In this document: positions 8,045-17,346 of the stretch, one piece after another
Numbering within the stretch: position 1 is the first letter of the stretch
Layout of the letters: each line of letters starts with the position of its first letter
NCBI GenBank assembly: GCA_023417785.1
Contig: JAEZEH010000133.1
Coordinates: 1 to 39,501 of the forward strand
Reading direction: 5' to 3'
DNA length: 39,501 nt
Source of the DNA: Bacteroidota bacterium
GTDB taxonomy: Bacteria > Bacteroidota > Bacteroidia > Cytophagales > Cyclobacteriaceae
Position numbers and translations under genes: made by a program
The notes under the pieces: model-generated
Told to the model about the DNA's origin: nothing
The model's input: only the letters and a program-made list of their open reading frames with translations
Databases searched by the model: none

Positions 8045-11000
8045 ATGAATCAAATAAGATTAGGAATAGCAGGTATTTTGATAGTTTGGCTGTCATTGGA
8101 TGTTGCCGTGGCTCAATTGCGGATTCAATTGCAGGTATCTAAACCCTATCCATCCAAGATCACTGATTTTCAATCGTATCCCAATCAGATTGTTATTCTT
8201 ATTAACAATACATCTAATGCGGCATACAGGGTTCAATTGCTTGGTTCAGTATCGGGAGATAACAACGTATCGGTGCGTACGTCTGCCAATTTCAGAAGTG
8301 CACGCGCCATTGACGTTGCCCCGTTGTCAGTAACCCGTGTGAGTGCAGAAGATGTCTCTGAACTTTTTGATCCGAATAGCCTTGTCTTCGCAGGTCTTAG
8401 TCGCGAACAGGCAATACGAATGAATGGTCTGCCGGAAGGTTTATATCAGGTTTGTGTCAGGGCCGTCGATTATACTTCCCGCGCACCCCTGTCTGATGAA
8501 GAACCGTTAGGATGCAGCAATCTGTTCACCGTAAGCAATCTGGAGCCCCCGGTGATAATAAAGCCATTCAATGACGAAGAAATCAAAGCAGGCGTTCCGC
8601 AAAATTTGATCTTTAGTTGGTCAATGCCTCCGGGTGCTTCTCCCACGACACAGTACATAGTTCGTATCGTGGAAATGATTGATCCGAAAAGAAATCCATT
8701 TGATGTAATGCGATCATCACGGCAGTTATTTTATGAGACTACTTTGATTGGCGCCCCCACAATGCTTTATGGGCCAGCTGAACCTCCGATGGTTCCGGGA
8801 AGGAGATATGCGATGATGGTGACTGCAACCGACCCTTTCGGTAATCTCGTTTTCAGAAATGGTGGAAGGAGTGAAGTGATTGCATTCACCTATGGTCAGC
8901 CATCTCAGGAGAGAATTTTCAGGGATAATCGAATAGGGGATAGAGGCCGGCGTGACAATATACCCCGGGTTGTATTGACCGGCAGAATAAAATGGTCTTT
9001 CAGGGCTACCGAGAAAAAACAGGGACTAAGTGCTTTTGTGGTGGCCGATGCTGTGAGTATAACCGGGATTGAAAATAGCGTGGTCGCCGAAGCGATGATT
9101 GATCCGTCAGCCGGACCAGCCATGAACGCCGTTGTCACCTCAGCGCTAAACGGAATTCAGGTAACCTCGGCAATGATCAATACGGCAGTGGTCTCAGCTG
9201 CGTCTAAACCTGATGTAAGCGTAGTTCAATCCCCTCGTAGTGTAGCAAGCGCATCTCAGTCTCCCGGCGTTGTCGTATCTGGTGCAGGCCGATTAACCGG
9301 TGTTACTTCCCCGACGCTAAGTGCTGCTGCTGCAGCCTCGGATCGGGTTATTATCCCTGGTCTATTGGGAAATGATAATTATCCTTTGCAGAAAATACCC
9401 GTTAAAATCTATGTTGTCAATAGAAACGGATCACAAAGCCTTTTGACAACTGCCATTACAGATGATGAGGGCAATTTCTCAGCATCGTTTGTCAGTACGG
9501 CATTCTACAACCCTGCGTTGGGCGATAAGCTAAAGGTCACAATCGACCATCCTGATTTTCTACTTGAAAGAACTTTTACGTCTTTACCTCCTGCAGACTC
9601 CACAGGCCGAAAAGATCTCGGAACCCTGACTGCCGGCGCCAGAAGCTTTAGATTCAGGCCTACTGTTATTGATGATGAGGGAAAACCGGTAAATGATGCC
9701 GTTGTTGAAATCTATCGGGCATTATTGTACCACAACCAAAATCGAAATCATAGAAACGAAGGAAATGGTTCACCTTCGGAAGAATTTTTGGTGAATAGCA
9801 TTCCCTGCGTTAAAGTTGGTGAGGTTCGTTCTGGCCAGACCATAGGACGACTTTTCTATAGCGATGACTGGATGGATCAATATCATATCCGGGTTGTGAA
9901 CAGCCGAATAAATCCGCTCACGACCACTTTAAAAGCAATGGCAGAGGGAAGTGCAAAGGAAGAAGTGCTCACTATCTGCAAGGAATATAAAACCAGTTTA
10001 AGGATGCCGACCCTAAAAGGTACGGTTTCAAAAAAATTAGAACCCATCCTTCCAGCCAGTGGCGCTATTGTTACGCTCCACATCAACAGAGACGCGGACT
10101 ATGGCCCGCCCTCTTCTCAATCGCTGGAACGAATAGGCAATCAATTTCTGAATGGGGCAACTTCAAATATCACCGTTAATACCACCAATCAGATTCAGGG
10201 GCAAGCTGCGGTGAATACGGCCACGAGTGTATCTGCAACGCCGAATCCCCCTGCAAGAGAAGTTGGTAATAGTAATATCTTCGCCGCGATGCATACTTCT
10301 GCTTCAACCTCGGCTAGTTTTGTCGGCAGTATGCCAACCAGTGTCAGCGCCGCCAAAATTTTAGGAGAAACCCGTTCAGCTACGGCGGATTCAGCAGGCC
10401 ATTATATCTTTTCCAACCTTCCTGTCAGCGCGAAAATCACTAAAATATCTATTCGGCTTCCTGGATCCAGTGAGGTTTTTTATGATTCTGTAATGATCGA
10501 CCAGAAGGGTGTCGACATTGAAAAAGATATAATGCTGAGTATGACAGTATTTACACTGGGCGGGGTCATTAAGAATGAAGAATCACAACCCATACCTTAT
10601 CCGGTAATGCGCTGGGCGTCCGGCGGGTCGACATTTGAAGGAGACGCGGAAGGCAGGTTTGTCGCTACAAACACATCTGGAAATGATACACTGATCGTCA
10701 CCAAGCTGGGCTTTGAAGTCAGGCGGGTACCGGTATCGTTGAAGGCGCCTCCCAAAGGTGATCCAAAAAAGAACGGCATTGGAGCTTCAGTTCTCGCAAG
10801 CCCGCAGCAATGGGGAACAAGTGTTGCCAAATTATCCTCCCTGAAAGTTGATTCTCCAGAGTCGCCTCCATTCACCGCAAAGGGACTCGGTTTGCACCCA
10901 CAACCTAACATAACGCTCAATCCCATTCCAGCTGGCAATACGGCGGCTTCCGGAGCAAAGCCCGCGGGCAATGTGAAGGGAAGCAGCGGTCCTGTGATGA

Positions 11001-14000
11001 TCTCCCACAATGTATCGCCTATAATGCAGAATAGTTTTGAACTGGGTGCGTTGTACAACTCATTAGTCAAGCCGGACCAACAACCAATCCCACCTGTTGA
11101 TCTGGGTACAATAACGCTGAGAAGGAGAATCGGAAGGCTGCTGGTCAAAGTATTATCTGTAAATGATAGTAGTGTAATCTCAAATGCTCGAGTGCGCATT
11201 ATTGATACACCAAAAACCGGTGAAACCAATGCACAAGGGCTTTTTTATACAGAAGTTCCTGGTGGTGAAATAATAGTTCAGGTAGATGGTCCACAGGGAT
11301 CAGCATGGATACCGGTACAAAAGCAGATTCCAACATCTGATACAGATACTACCCTTCTAAGAGTTGTACTCAAGACGGGCGTTCGTATAAGTGGTGTGGT
11401 ACGCGCACGTAACCAAACTGCATCCTCCGCCCGCGTCAGGGTTGATGGTTTTGAATACATAAACACGGAAAGCGATAGCGAAGGAAAATATGAATTGATT
11501 GTTCCACAGGGCGATTACACGATAAAGGCTACTAAACCTGGTTTTATCGGAGGCCAAAAACAACAGGTATTCTCAGGGACCCACGCAACACTGGACCTTG
11601 AGTTGGGCCAGGCTGGTTTTGATATCAGTAAGATTCTGGGTTTTGAAGTTGAAATCGAAAGCATGAGCGGATCAGGGAATACACGAACGCTATCCGGCGC
11701 CTTTGTAAACATGCCGTCAAACCCGGTCTTCAACATCAAATCGGATTTGCGTATACCGTTTAACAATTTAGTTGTGGATTTGATCAATAGCATCCCGGTG
11801 CCAAAGGGTGGAACGGTAAAACTTTCCATAACAACTATTGAAGCAAAAGCCTATGACTATTTGCCGGTGACTATTAGAAATAACGACCTGGCGTTGGTGA
11901 TAAAGCAACACCCGGACAACAATCGGACAGGTACTTTAAATGGTATTGCAGAGATCAATTATGGAAAATTTACTCCTATACCGTTGGGCTATGTATTTCC
12001 GTCAAACGTCAGGCATACGCTTTCTACTACCGGAGGATCAGCAGAGATGGTAATTCTGCAAAGTGGCGAGTCAATTCCGTCAGTTGAGGCTCTGATGCTA
12101 AAAGCTTCTGCAAACGCAACGGCAGAAGTATACGGTTTTTCGGTAACACTTGATCTTCCTTCCAGCAGAGTGACGAAAGACGGGATTTCAATGAAAGGGG
12201 AACTAAGTCTCGCCGGTGTTCCGCTGATGAAAGATGGAAAACTCAAAATAAAAGAACTGCTTATTGACAAGAATGGTGGCATCTCCAGAGCGGAAGTCGA
12301 CGTGCCTGTTGATCAGTCGTTAAGTCTGGGGGGATGGGGGATGGCCCTTCAATCGATCCGTATGAATGAAAATGGCATGAAGCTATCGGGAAATATCAGG
12401 ATAACGATTCCATCTTCCGCTCAATCTGAAATTGGTTTTTCCAATCTGTCATTGAGTAAAACTGCTATGTATGGCGGGGAGTTTTCCTTGCCCGATCAGG
12501 GAATAGATATTTTTAACATTGTTAAAATGAAACGTGGTCAGCGACCGTTGTCGTTTGGTCGTCTGGGGAACACGGCTGTTTATTACGTAGGTGGCTCGGG
12601 AAGATTCAATCTTCCGAAACTGATCGATAAGACGTTGGAAGTTAATTTCTTCCAGATTCAAACGGATGGCAAGTTTGCAGCGAGTGTTCCCGCTAATTTT
12701 AACGCTTCTTTGTTCGGGCTTGCTAATCTCACTATTCACAACATTGGTTTTCGCACAACAGGCGGAGTCGGAATTGATGTGAAGGGTGACTTTAATCTGA
12801 ATGCAATACCGTTCTTTAAAGCAACGGCAGGTGGTATTCATTACGAATCCAATGGCTCGGTATCAGTAGAAGAATTAGGCCTGGGCTTTGATCTGGTCGG
12901 CGTTGCGAAATTGAATGCCCGTGTCAGGTTTATTGATACGCCACAACGTAAAGGATTCGAAGGTGAAGGTAGCATAGGTATTAATGCAACACCCCTGCAG
13001 TTAGGTATGGGCTTTAAGTATTATAAGTTATCTGCCGGAATTGAAGTTGGAGCTAAACTTAAGGCGGGGCTAATGATTCCTCTTGGCGCTGTTACACTCA
13101 CGGAAGTTGAAGGCGAGTTTGAACTGAATACGCAGGCCAAGAGTTGGATGGCGCGAATGTCGGCTTCAGCAAGCGTTGGCGGGGCAAATGCTCTTATAGC
13201 CCTGAAACCGCTTGCGATTACTGTTCGGAACGGACCCGTGTTTGAGATTGATGCCGGCCTGGCTGTTCTCAATCAAAGAATCGCAAAGGCAAGAGGTTTA
13301 CTGGATTTTCCGAAATCTTATTTCAGTCTTACCTTTGAACAAAAGGTCGATTTCCTACCCAAATTATTTACAAGCAATTCGAGCGGTGCTTTTATCATAT
13401 CCACCGCCGCCAACGACACATACTGGATGGTTGGTGTTCACACGTCAGCCACGATGTTGGGGGGGCTGGTAAAAGGCAATGCAAATATTACGGCAGGGTG
13501 GGGGCTTAAAATTCACGCGCACCCGGAGTTAAGCAATTTCACCAATTACATTGATCCCGCATACCTGGATAATGGTACGTTGAAGGGTATCCACGTGGCG
13601 ACTTTCGCCGGGATAAACTTTGATTCAGGACACCGCGGTTTTGCAGGGGTGGCTACAGGCCGGATATATTACAAAAACTTCTCTGCTGTAAATATTGATA
13701 TGGGATTTGGCAGGGGAAGATATGGGTTTCGTGTCGCCGCAGGGTGGGAAGCCGGAGGCGAGATTCGTATCATGGATCGAAGCATAGCCGGACTTGTTGT
13801 CGGAATGACTGGCGAAGTGAAGGGGTTTTATGATTACAGCACATCATATATAAATCTGGAAGGCTCGCTCCAGGCCAAACTGGAAGCGTGGTTTGGCGCT
13901 TGTGAGAATGGCTGCGCTACGAAAGTATGCTGGGGTGCTTGCTTCAACGCATGCCTTGTGGGTTGTGAAGTGTGTCCCATACCTGTGGGAGGAAAAATCT

Positions 14001-14068
14001 GTCTGCATCCTGGGGTACATGCCGGCTACAATTCAGAGACCGGATTTCGTCTATCGCTTGACCTCTAA
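8045..14068 (+). CDS. Giant secreted multidomain surface protein (TANFOR-like N-terminus, CarboxypepD_reg-like repeats, Cys-rich C-terminus)
   Basis: A 2007-residue protein with a signal peptide (about 1-23, DVAVAQ). Residues 24-170 carry phrases such as LFDPNSLVFAGLS and NGLPEGLYQVCVRAVDY, the style of the N-terminal domain of large Bacteroidota proteins that I recall being called TANFOR (name from memory). An FN3-like module follows (170-280), then an Ala/Ser/Val-rich linker (about 345-435). At least five CarboxypepD_reg-like modules follow, near 437-505, 532-562, 837-900, 1025-1080 and 1112-1185. About 800 residues of beta-rich, glycine-rich sequence come next. Eight cysteines lie in 34 residues (1953-1986). 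No type IX sorting domain is evident. The frame is intact for 6 kb. Likely displayed at the cell surface with the preceding barrel (inferred). ATG 8045 directly precedes the signal peptide. Confidence 0.8.
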   Translation: MNQIRLGIAGILIVWLSLDVAVAQLRIQLQVSKPYPSKITDFQSYPNQIVILINNTSNAAYRVQLLGSVSGDNNVSVRTSANFRSARAIDVAPLSVTRVSAEDVSELFDPNSLVFAGLSREQAIRMNGLPEGLYQVCVRAVDYTSRAPLSDEEPLGCSNLFTVSNLEPPVIIKPFNDEEIKAGVPQNLIFSWSMPPGASPTTQYIVRIVEMIDPKRNPFDVMRSSRQLFYETTLIGAPTMLYGPAEPPMVPGRRYAMMVTATDPFGNLVFRNGGRSEVIAFTYGQPSQERIFRDNRIGDRGRRDNIPRVVLTGRIKWSFRATEKKQGLSAFVVADAVSITGIENSVVAEAMIDPSAGPAMNAVVTSALNGIQVTSAMINTAVVSAASKPDVSVVQSPRSVASASQSPGVVVSGAGRLTGVTSPTLSAAAAASDRVIIPGLLGNDNYPLQKIPVKIYVVNRNGSQSLLTTAITDDEGNFSASFVSTAFYNPALGDKLKVTIDHPDFLLERTFTSLPPADSTGRKDLGTLTAGARSFRFRPTVIDDEGKPVNDAVVEIYRALLYHNQNRNHRNEGNGSPSEEFLVNSIPCVKVGEVRSGQTIGRLFYSDDWMDQYHIRVVNSRINPLTTTLKAMAEGSAKEEVLTICKEYKTSLRMPTLKGTVSKKLEPILPASGAIVTLHINRDADYGPPSSQSLERIGNQFLNGATSNITVNTTNQIQGQAAVNTATSVSATPNPPAREVGNSNIFAAMHTSASTSASFVGSMPTSVSAAKILGETRSATADSAGHYIFSNLPVSAKITKISIRLPGSSEVFYDSVMIDQKGVDIEKDIMLSMTVFTLGGVIKNEESQPIPYPVMRWASGGSTFEGDAEGRFVATNTSGNDTLIVTKLGFEVRRVPVSLKAPPKGDPKKNGIGASVLASPQQWGTSVAKLSSLKVDSPESPPFTAKGLGLHPQPNITLNPIPAGNTAASGAKPAGNVKGSSGPVMISHNVSPIMQNSFELGALYNSLVKPDQQPIPPVDLGTITLRRRIGRLLVKVLSVNDSSVISNARVRIIDTPKTGETNAQGLFYTEVPGGEIIVQVDGPQGSAWIPVQKQIPTSDTDTTLLRVVLKTGVRISGVVRARNQTASSARVRVDGFEYINTESDSEGKYELIVPQGDYTIKATKPGFIGGQKQQVFSGTHATLDLELGQAGFDISKILGFEVEIESMSGSGNTRTLSGAFVNMPSNPVFNIKSDLRIPFNNLVVDLINSIPVPKGGTVKLSITTIEAKAYDYLPVTIRNNDLALVIKQHPDNNRTGTLNGIAEINYGKFTPIPLGYVFPSNVRHTLSTTGGSAEMVILQSGESIPSVEALMLKASANATAEVYGFSVTLDLPSSRVTKDGISMKGELSLAGVPLMKDGKLKIKELLIDKNGGISRAEVDVPVDQSLSLGGWGMALQSIRMNENGMKLSGNIRITIPSSAQSEIGFSNLSLSKTAMYGGEFSLPDQGIDIFNIVKMKRGQRPLSFGRLGNTAVYYVGGSGRFNLPKLIDKTLEVNFFQIQTDGKFAASVPANFNASLFGLANLTIHNIGFRTTGGVGIDVKGDFNLNAIPFFKATAGGIHYESNGSVSVEELGLGFDLVGVAKLNARVRFIDTPQRKGFEGEGSIGINATPLQLGMGFKYYKLSAGIEVGAKLKAGLMIPLGAVTLTEVEGEFELNTQAKSWMARMSASASVGGANALIALKPLAITVRNGPVFEIDAGLAVLNQRIAKARGLLDFPKSYFSLTFEQKVDFLPKLFTSNSSGAFIISTAANDTYWMVGVHTSATMLGGLVKGNANITAGWGLKIHAHPELSNFTNYIDPAYLDNGTLKGIHVATFAGINFDSGHRGFAGVATGRIYYKNFSAVNIDMGFGRGRYGFRVAAGWEAGGEIRIMDRSIAGLVVGMTGEVKGFYDYSTSYINLEGSLQAKLEAWFGACENGCATKVCWGACFNACLVGCEVCPIPVGGKICLHPGVHAGYNSETGFRLSLDL

Positions 14069-14077
14069 TTCCGTAAC

Positions 14078-16135
14078 ATGAAATTCATACTTAATACGTG
14101 TCTTTTAATTGTTATCCTTCTTTGCAGGATGACACAATCAGCCGCACAAAACGATACGTCATTTCCAATACGGTATTCTCCTGAGCAGGGCGCTTATTTG
14201 TACTTTGCCAATCAAGCCCTGTCCCCGCAGCAGCCTTATGAAAATATGGCCGGGGTCCGCATTAGCAGGCAAAAGGGCAAAACGTCTAAGGAACTTGTGA
14301 AACTCGCGAGACCAAATTCAGTAGCCGAGTTTAAAAGAATTTGTGGTGAGAAAAGCTGGTCCCAGTTTTTGTTGATGAAGAATTTCAGAACAGATGAAGA
14401 CGGTTGGAAATTTATTCTTTCCCACCCCGTTATGGATGATTACGGAACACTCGCCTTCGACATGAGGTTTCGCCAGGCAATGGGCAACGCATTTTTGGAT
14501 AGTGAGGCGGCAAACCTGCCTGCAGGAAAGCAATGGACGTATAGGATTGAAATACTCGACCCAGGTGGGAACGTCACCGGAACCTTTCTCGGAACGGTGA
14601 CGGGAACGGTTGATGGGTTTCAGTTTGAAAAGCCAAGGAAGGGGAGGTTGATGGCTACCGATTCCGCCGTGTTCATGCACTGGTTTGTACTCTCGGGATC
14701 ACCATCGCCCGGCATCATCATGGCTGATGTGTATCGGCAGGATGGAGGAATTGGTATTTACAGAAAACTATCATCACCGCTTTTGGCCGCCACGAAAGGA
14801 GACTCCACGTTGTTCTATCTGGCTGATGAGGTTGATCCGGGTAGTTTGTACCGATACTTTATTCGCCCCACTGATGAGTGGGGTAATGCAGCACAGCCAT
14901 CGGATACAATAAGTGTGCTTTCGGTAGATTTTGCTTCGCTACCATCTATAGAACAGGTACGGGCACGCGATACGTTAAACGCGATTCAATTAGGCTGGAA
15001 ACCACTTGGCGATCTTCCCCAATTGGTTGGTATTGAAATACAACGGTCTCGTGATGCGAGAGGGAATTACATTGTGCTCGATACCGTCGCCGTTTCTGAA
15101 AGCAGTTATCATGACTTGCGTGTGCTTCCGGCCATCGCCTATTTCTATCGGCTGCGTGTTATCCCGCTGAAAGGGATGGAGCGCCAAACGGGCTATTCAG
15201 GCTATGTAAACGCTTCCGTAAAGAATGTTTTAAAAAATCCGGATCCGCCGTATAACCTAACGGGAAATCTTGAAAAGGGAAAAGTGATTTTACATTGGGA
15301 GGCGATCGACGACCTTGATTTGTATGGGTATTTTGTTTACAGAAGCACGTCGCATAACGGAAGGTTTGAGGTCATATCATCGTCGCTCACCACTACAAGC
15401 TTCGTCGATACGTCCCGAATCAGTGGACGGACTCAATACGTTTATGCGGTTAAAGCTGTTAACAAAAATAGTTTGGAAAGTGAGTTCTCCAATCTGGTAA
15501 CGATGCGGCAACCTATTGCCGAGTTGCCGTCCTCGCCAGGTGGGCTTCATGCTTATGCTGACAATCGAAAGATCATTTTGAAATGGCCAGCTGTCAACGC
15601 CATCGACCATGCGGTGGCGGGATACAATGTATATCGACGAGAGGCACAGGCAAAAGGCGACTACGACCTAAAACTGTCCGCGGCCGCGCAGGCGACGAAA
15701 CTGAAATTTACGCTGTTGAATTCCGCTTTGGTCGTGCAGCCTCACTTTGAAGATGTAGCCGCAGTTGCCGGTATCAATTACGAATATGCGGTGGCGTCAG
15801 TAGACGTATTCGGTCTTGAAGGAAGCTATTCCCCTTTTGCGAAGATTTTTCTACCGGTAAATACCCGTGTCATCAGCACTTGCACGTTGCGGAAGGTAGC
15901 AACAGGCGTAGAGCTGGGCTGGGAATCAGAAATGGCTGCGGGCGCTGACGCAATTGTCATTTATCGCAAGAAATCCGGGGATCCAAAATTTCAGAAGATT
16001 GCCAGTGTTTCTAAATCCAATGTCAACTTTATCGATAAAACTGTTCAGAAGAATACGCTTTATATCTATCTGATCAGTGCAGAGAAGAATAGCGCACCAT
16101 TAGCTAAAAGCGAAGAGAAAAACTTCCAATTTTGA
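14078..16135 (+). CDS. Secreted fibronectin type III repeat protein
   Basis: A 685-residue protein with a signal peptide (about 1-23, QSAAQ). After a unique N-terminal region (24-185) come about five FN3-type modules, at roughly 188-285, 291-381, 388-480, 483-594 and 598-684. They are recognisable by strand patterns such as ILHWEAIDDLDLYGYFVYRS, YVYAVKAVNKNSLESEFSN and VAGYNVYRRE. FN3 modules are extracellular protein- or glycan-binding spacers. It starts 9 bases after the giant gene and ends 10 bases before the IPT/TIG lipoprotein gene, so it is almost certainly part of the same transcript. No enzyme motif or type IX sorting domain was found. Confidence 0.78.
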   Translation: MKFILNTCLLIVILLCRMTQSAAQNDTSFPIRYSPEQGAYLYFANQALSPQQPYENMAGVRISRQKGKTSKELVKLARPNSVAEFKRICGEKSWSQFLLMKNFRTDEDGWKFILSHPVMDDYGTLAFDMRFRQAMGNAFLDSEAANLPAGKQWTYRIEILDPGGNVTGTFLGTVTGTVDGFQFEKPRKGRLMATDSAVFMHWFVLSGSPSPGIIMADVYRQDGGIGIYRKLSSPLLAATKGDSTLFYLADEVDPGSLYRYFIRPTDEWGNAAQPSDTISVLSVDFASLPSIEQVRARDTLNAIQLGWKPLGDLPQLVGIEIQRSRDARGNYIVLDTVAVSESSYHDLRVLPAIAYFYRLRVIPLKGMERQTGYSGYVNASVKNVLKNPDPPYNLTGNLEKGKVILHWEAIDDLDLYGYFVYRSTSHNGRFEVISSSLTTTSFVDTSRISGRTQYVYAVKAVNKNSLESEFSNLVTMRQPIAELPSSPGGLHAYADNRKIILKWPAVNAIDHAVAGYNVYRREAQAKGDYDLKLSAAAQATKLKFTLLNSALVVQPHFEDVAAVAGINYEYAVASVDVFGLEGSYSPFAKIFLPVNTRVISTCTLRKVATGVELGWESEMAAGADAIVIYRKKSGDPKFQKIASVSKSNVNFIDKTVQKNTLYIYLISAEKNSAPLAKSEEKNFQF

Positions 16136-16145
16136 AAAACCCATT

Positions 16146-17315
16146 ATGAAAATAAGTTCTTTACCTGGTATATCGGACAATCAAAACCATTTTGAATTCC
16201 CTGCCAATGCGTTTTTGATGTTGCTGTCGATAATCACGGCGTCGGTCTTGTTTTTATCGTGCGCACAGGAAAATATCCTCGCGAAAAACGGCGCGTCTAT
16301 TGCCGTAGACAGCATTTCGCCCACCGCCGGATTGGTAGGCACTCAAGTCCGGATATACGGAAAAGGTTTTTCATCTATTCCTGATTCAAATTTTGTCACG
16401 TTGAACGGTGTAAAAGCAGATGTTCTTGAACCTGCTGCCCTCAGCGCGTTACTAATAGAAATACCCGAGGGAAGCCTGACCGGGAATGTAAAGTTGAAGG
16501 TCAATGATCTGGAGGCTACCGGACCCATATTCACAGTCATAGCGCCGCCTGAAGTTGAAAGCCTACGGCCTGGCAGCGGTTTTGCAGGCACAGTAGTTAC
16601 AATTAGAGGCGTCCGACTGGACCTTGTAAAACAAGTTTTTTTTAATGGCGTTGTGGCCACTATTGCCAGACAGACAGAGGAACGTATTGATGTACGTGCA
16701 CCCGCCGCCACCACCGGCAATGTTGTTCTGGAGTATGGATTTGGTCAACTAAATGCTGGTGTGTTCACGTATCTCCCTATCCCGCTAATCCGAAGCGTTA
16801 GGGACGGCGGCAAAGGGTTGGAGTTAACCGCGTCTTTTATCGATCCTGTCATGTCATCTTTGGGCGTTACTTATGACGCCAGTCCAGTTGACCTGGTTGG
16901 ATTGTATGAGGTGAGCGGAAACAACGGTAAGGTGCTTCCTGGCTACCCACCTGCAAATATCAATAACCCGTTTGATATTGTACTGAGCTCCAATGGAATT
17001 TCCAGTCTGCCGTTTCGGTATACAATCCAGCCGGAAGTCAGCAGTGTTTCTTACGTATTGGTCGCCATTGGAAATGATACGGATACCTACGATATCACAA
17101 TCAACGGTAAGTATTTCGGACCTACAGCAACCGGGAACAGCGCGAACATTTCCTTTTTATCGAGAATAGAATTTGATCTACCCGTAACCATTCGATCATG
17201 GACACCGACAAAGATCGTAGTAAGAGTGGAAACCTGGGCCCCACTCGGCAGATACGATTATTTCGCCTCCATAACTGTAAATAACGTCCAGTCTGACAGG
17301 CTACGTTTTTTCTAA
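16146..17315 (+). CDS. IPT/TIG domain lipoprotein
   Basis: A 389-residue protein with a long N-terminal stretch, then a hydrophobic segment and a lipobox ending FLSC at C39, predicting a lipid-anchored protein. Two IPT/TIG immunoglobulin-like domains follow, at about 54-135 (ISPTAGLVGTQVRIYGKGFS) and 138-212 (LRPGSGFAGTVVTIRGVRLD). Such domains occur in Bacteroidota surface lipoproteins that bind glycans or other surface proteins. The C-terminal 170 residues are beta-rich and unidentified. The lipobox sits about 15 residues deeper than usual; no later Met gives a better signal peptide without losing the hydrophobic core, apart from M25, which is a possible alternative start. It follows the FN3 gene by 10 bases. 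Confidence 0.8.
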   Translation: MKISSLPGISDNQNHFEFPANAFLMLLSIITASVLFLSCAQENILAKNGASIAVDSISPTAGLVGTQVRIYGKGFSSIPDSNFVTLNGVKADVLEPAALSALLIEIPEGSLTGNVKLKVNDLEATGPIFTVIAPPEVESLRPGSGFAGTVVTIRGVRLDLVKQVFFNGVVATIARQTEERIDVRAPAATTGNVVLEYGFGQLNAGVFTYLPIPLIRSVRDGGKGLELTASFIDPVMSSLGVTYDASPVDLVGLYEVSGNNGKVLPGYPPANINNPFDIVLSSNGISSLPFRYTIQPEVSSVSYVLVAIGNDTDTYDITINGKYFGPTATGNSANISFLSRIEFDLPVTIRSWTPTKIVVRVETWAPLGRYDYFASITVNNVQSDRLRFF

Positions 17316-17346
17316 CTTCTCATGCTGCTAGTTTGTATATTGGAAC

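Noticed and set aside
10597..11229. A 210-codon reverse-strand frame inside the giant gene
   Set aside because: Antisense to a continuous, domain-bearing forward gene; Pro/Ser/Thr-rich shadow composition; no start context or neighbours on that strand.
8045..16135. Type IX secretion sorting domains on the giant and FN3 proteins
   Set aside because: Neither C-terminus shows the usual sorting-domain pattern; the giant ends in FRLSLDL after a Cys cluster and the FN3 protein ends in EEKNFQF.
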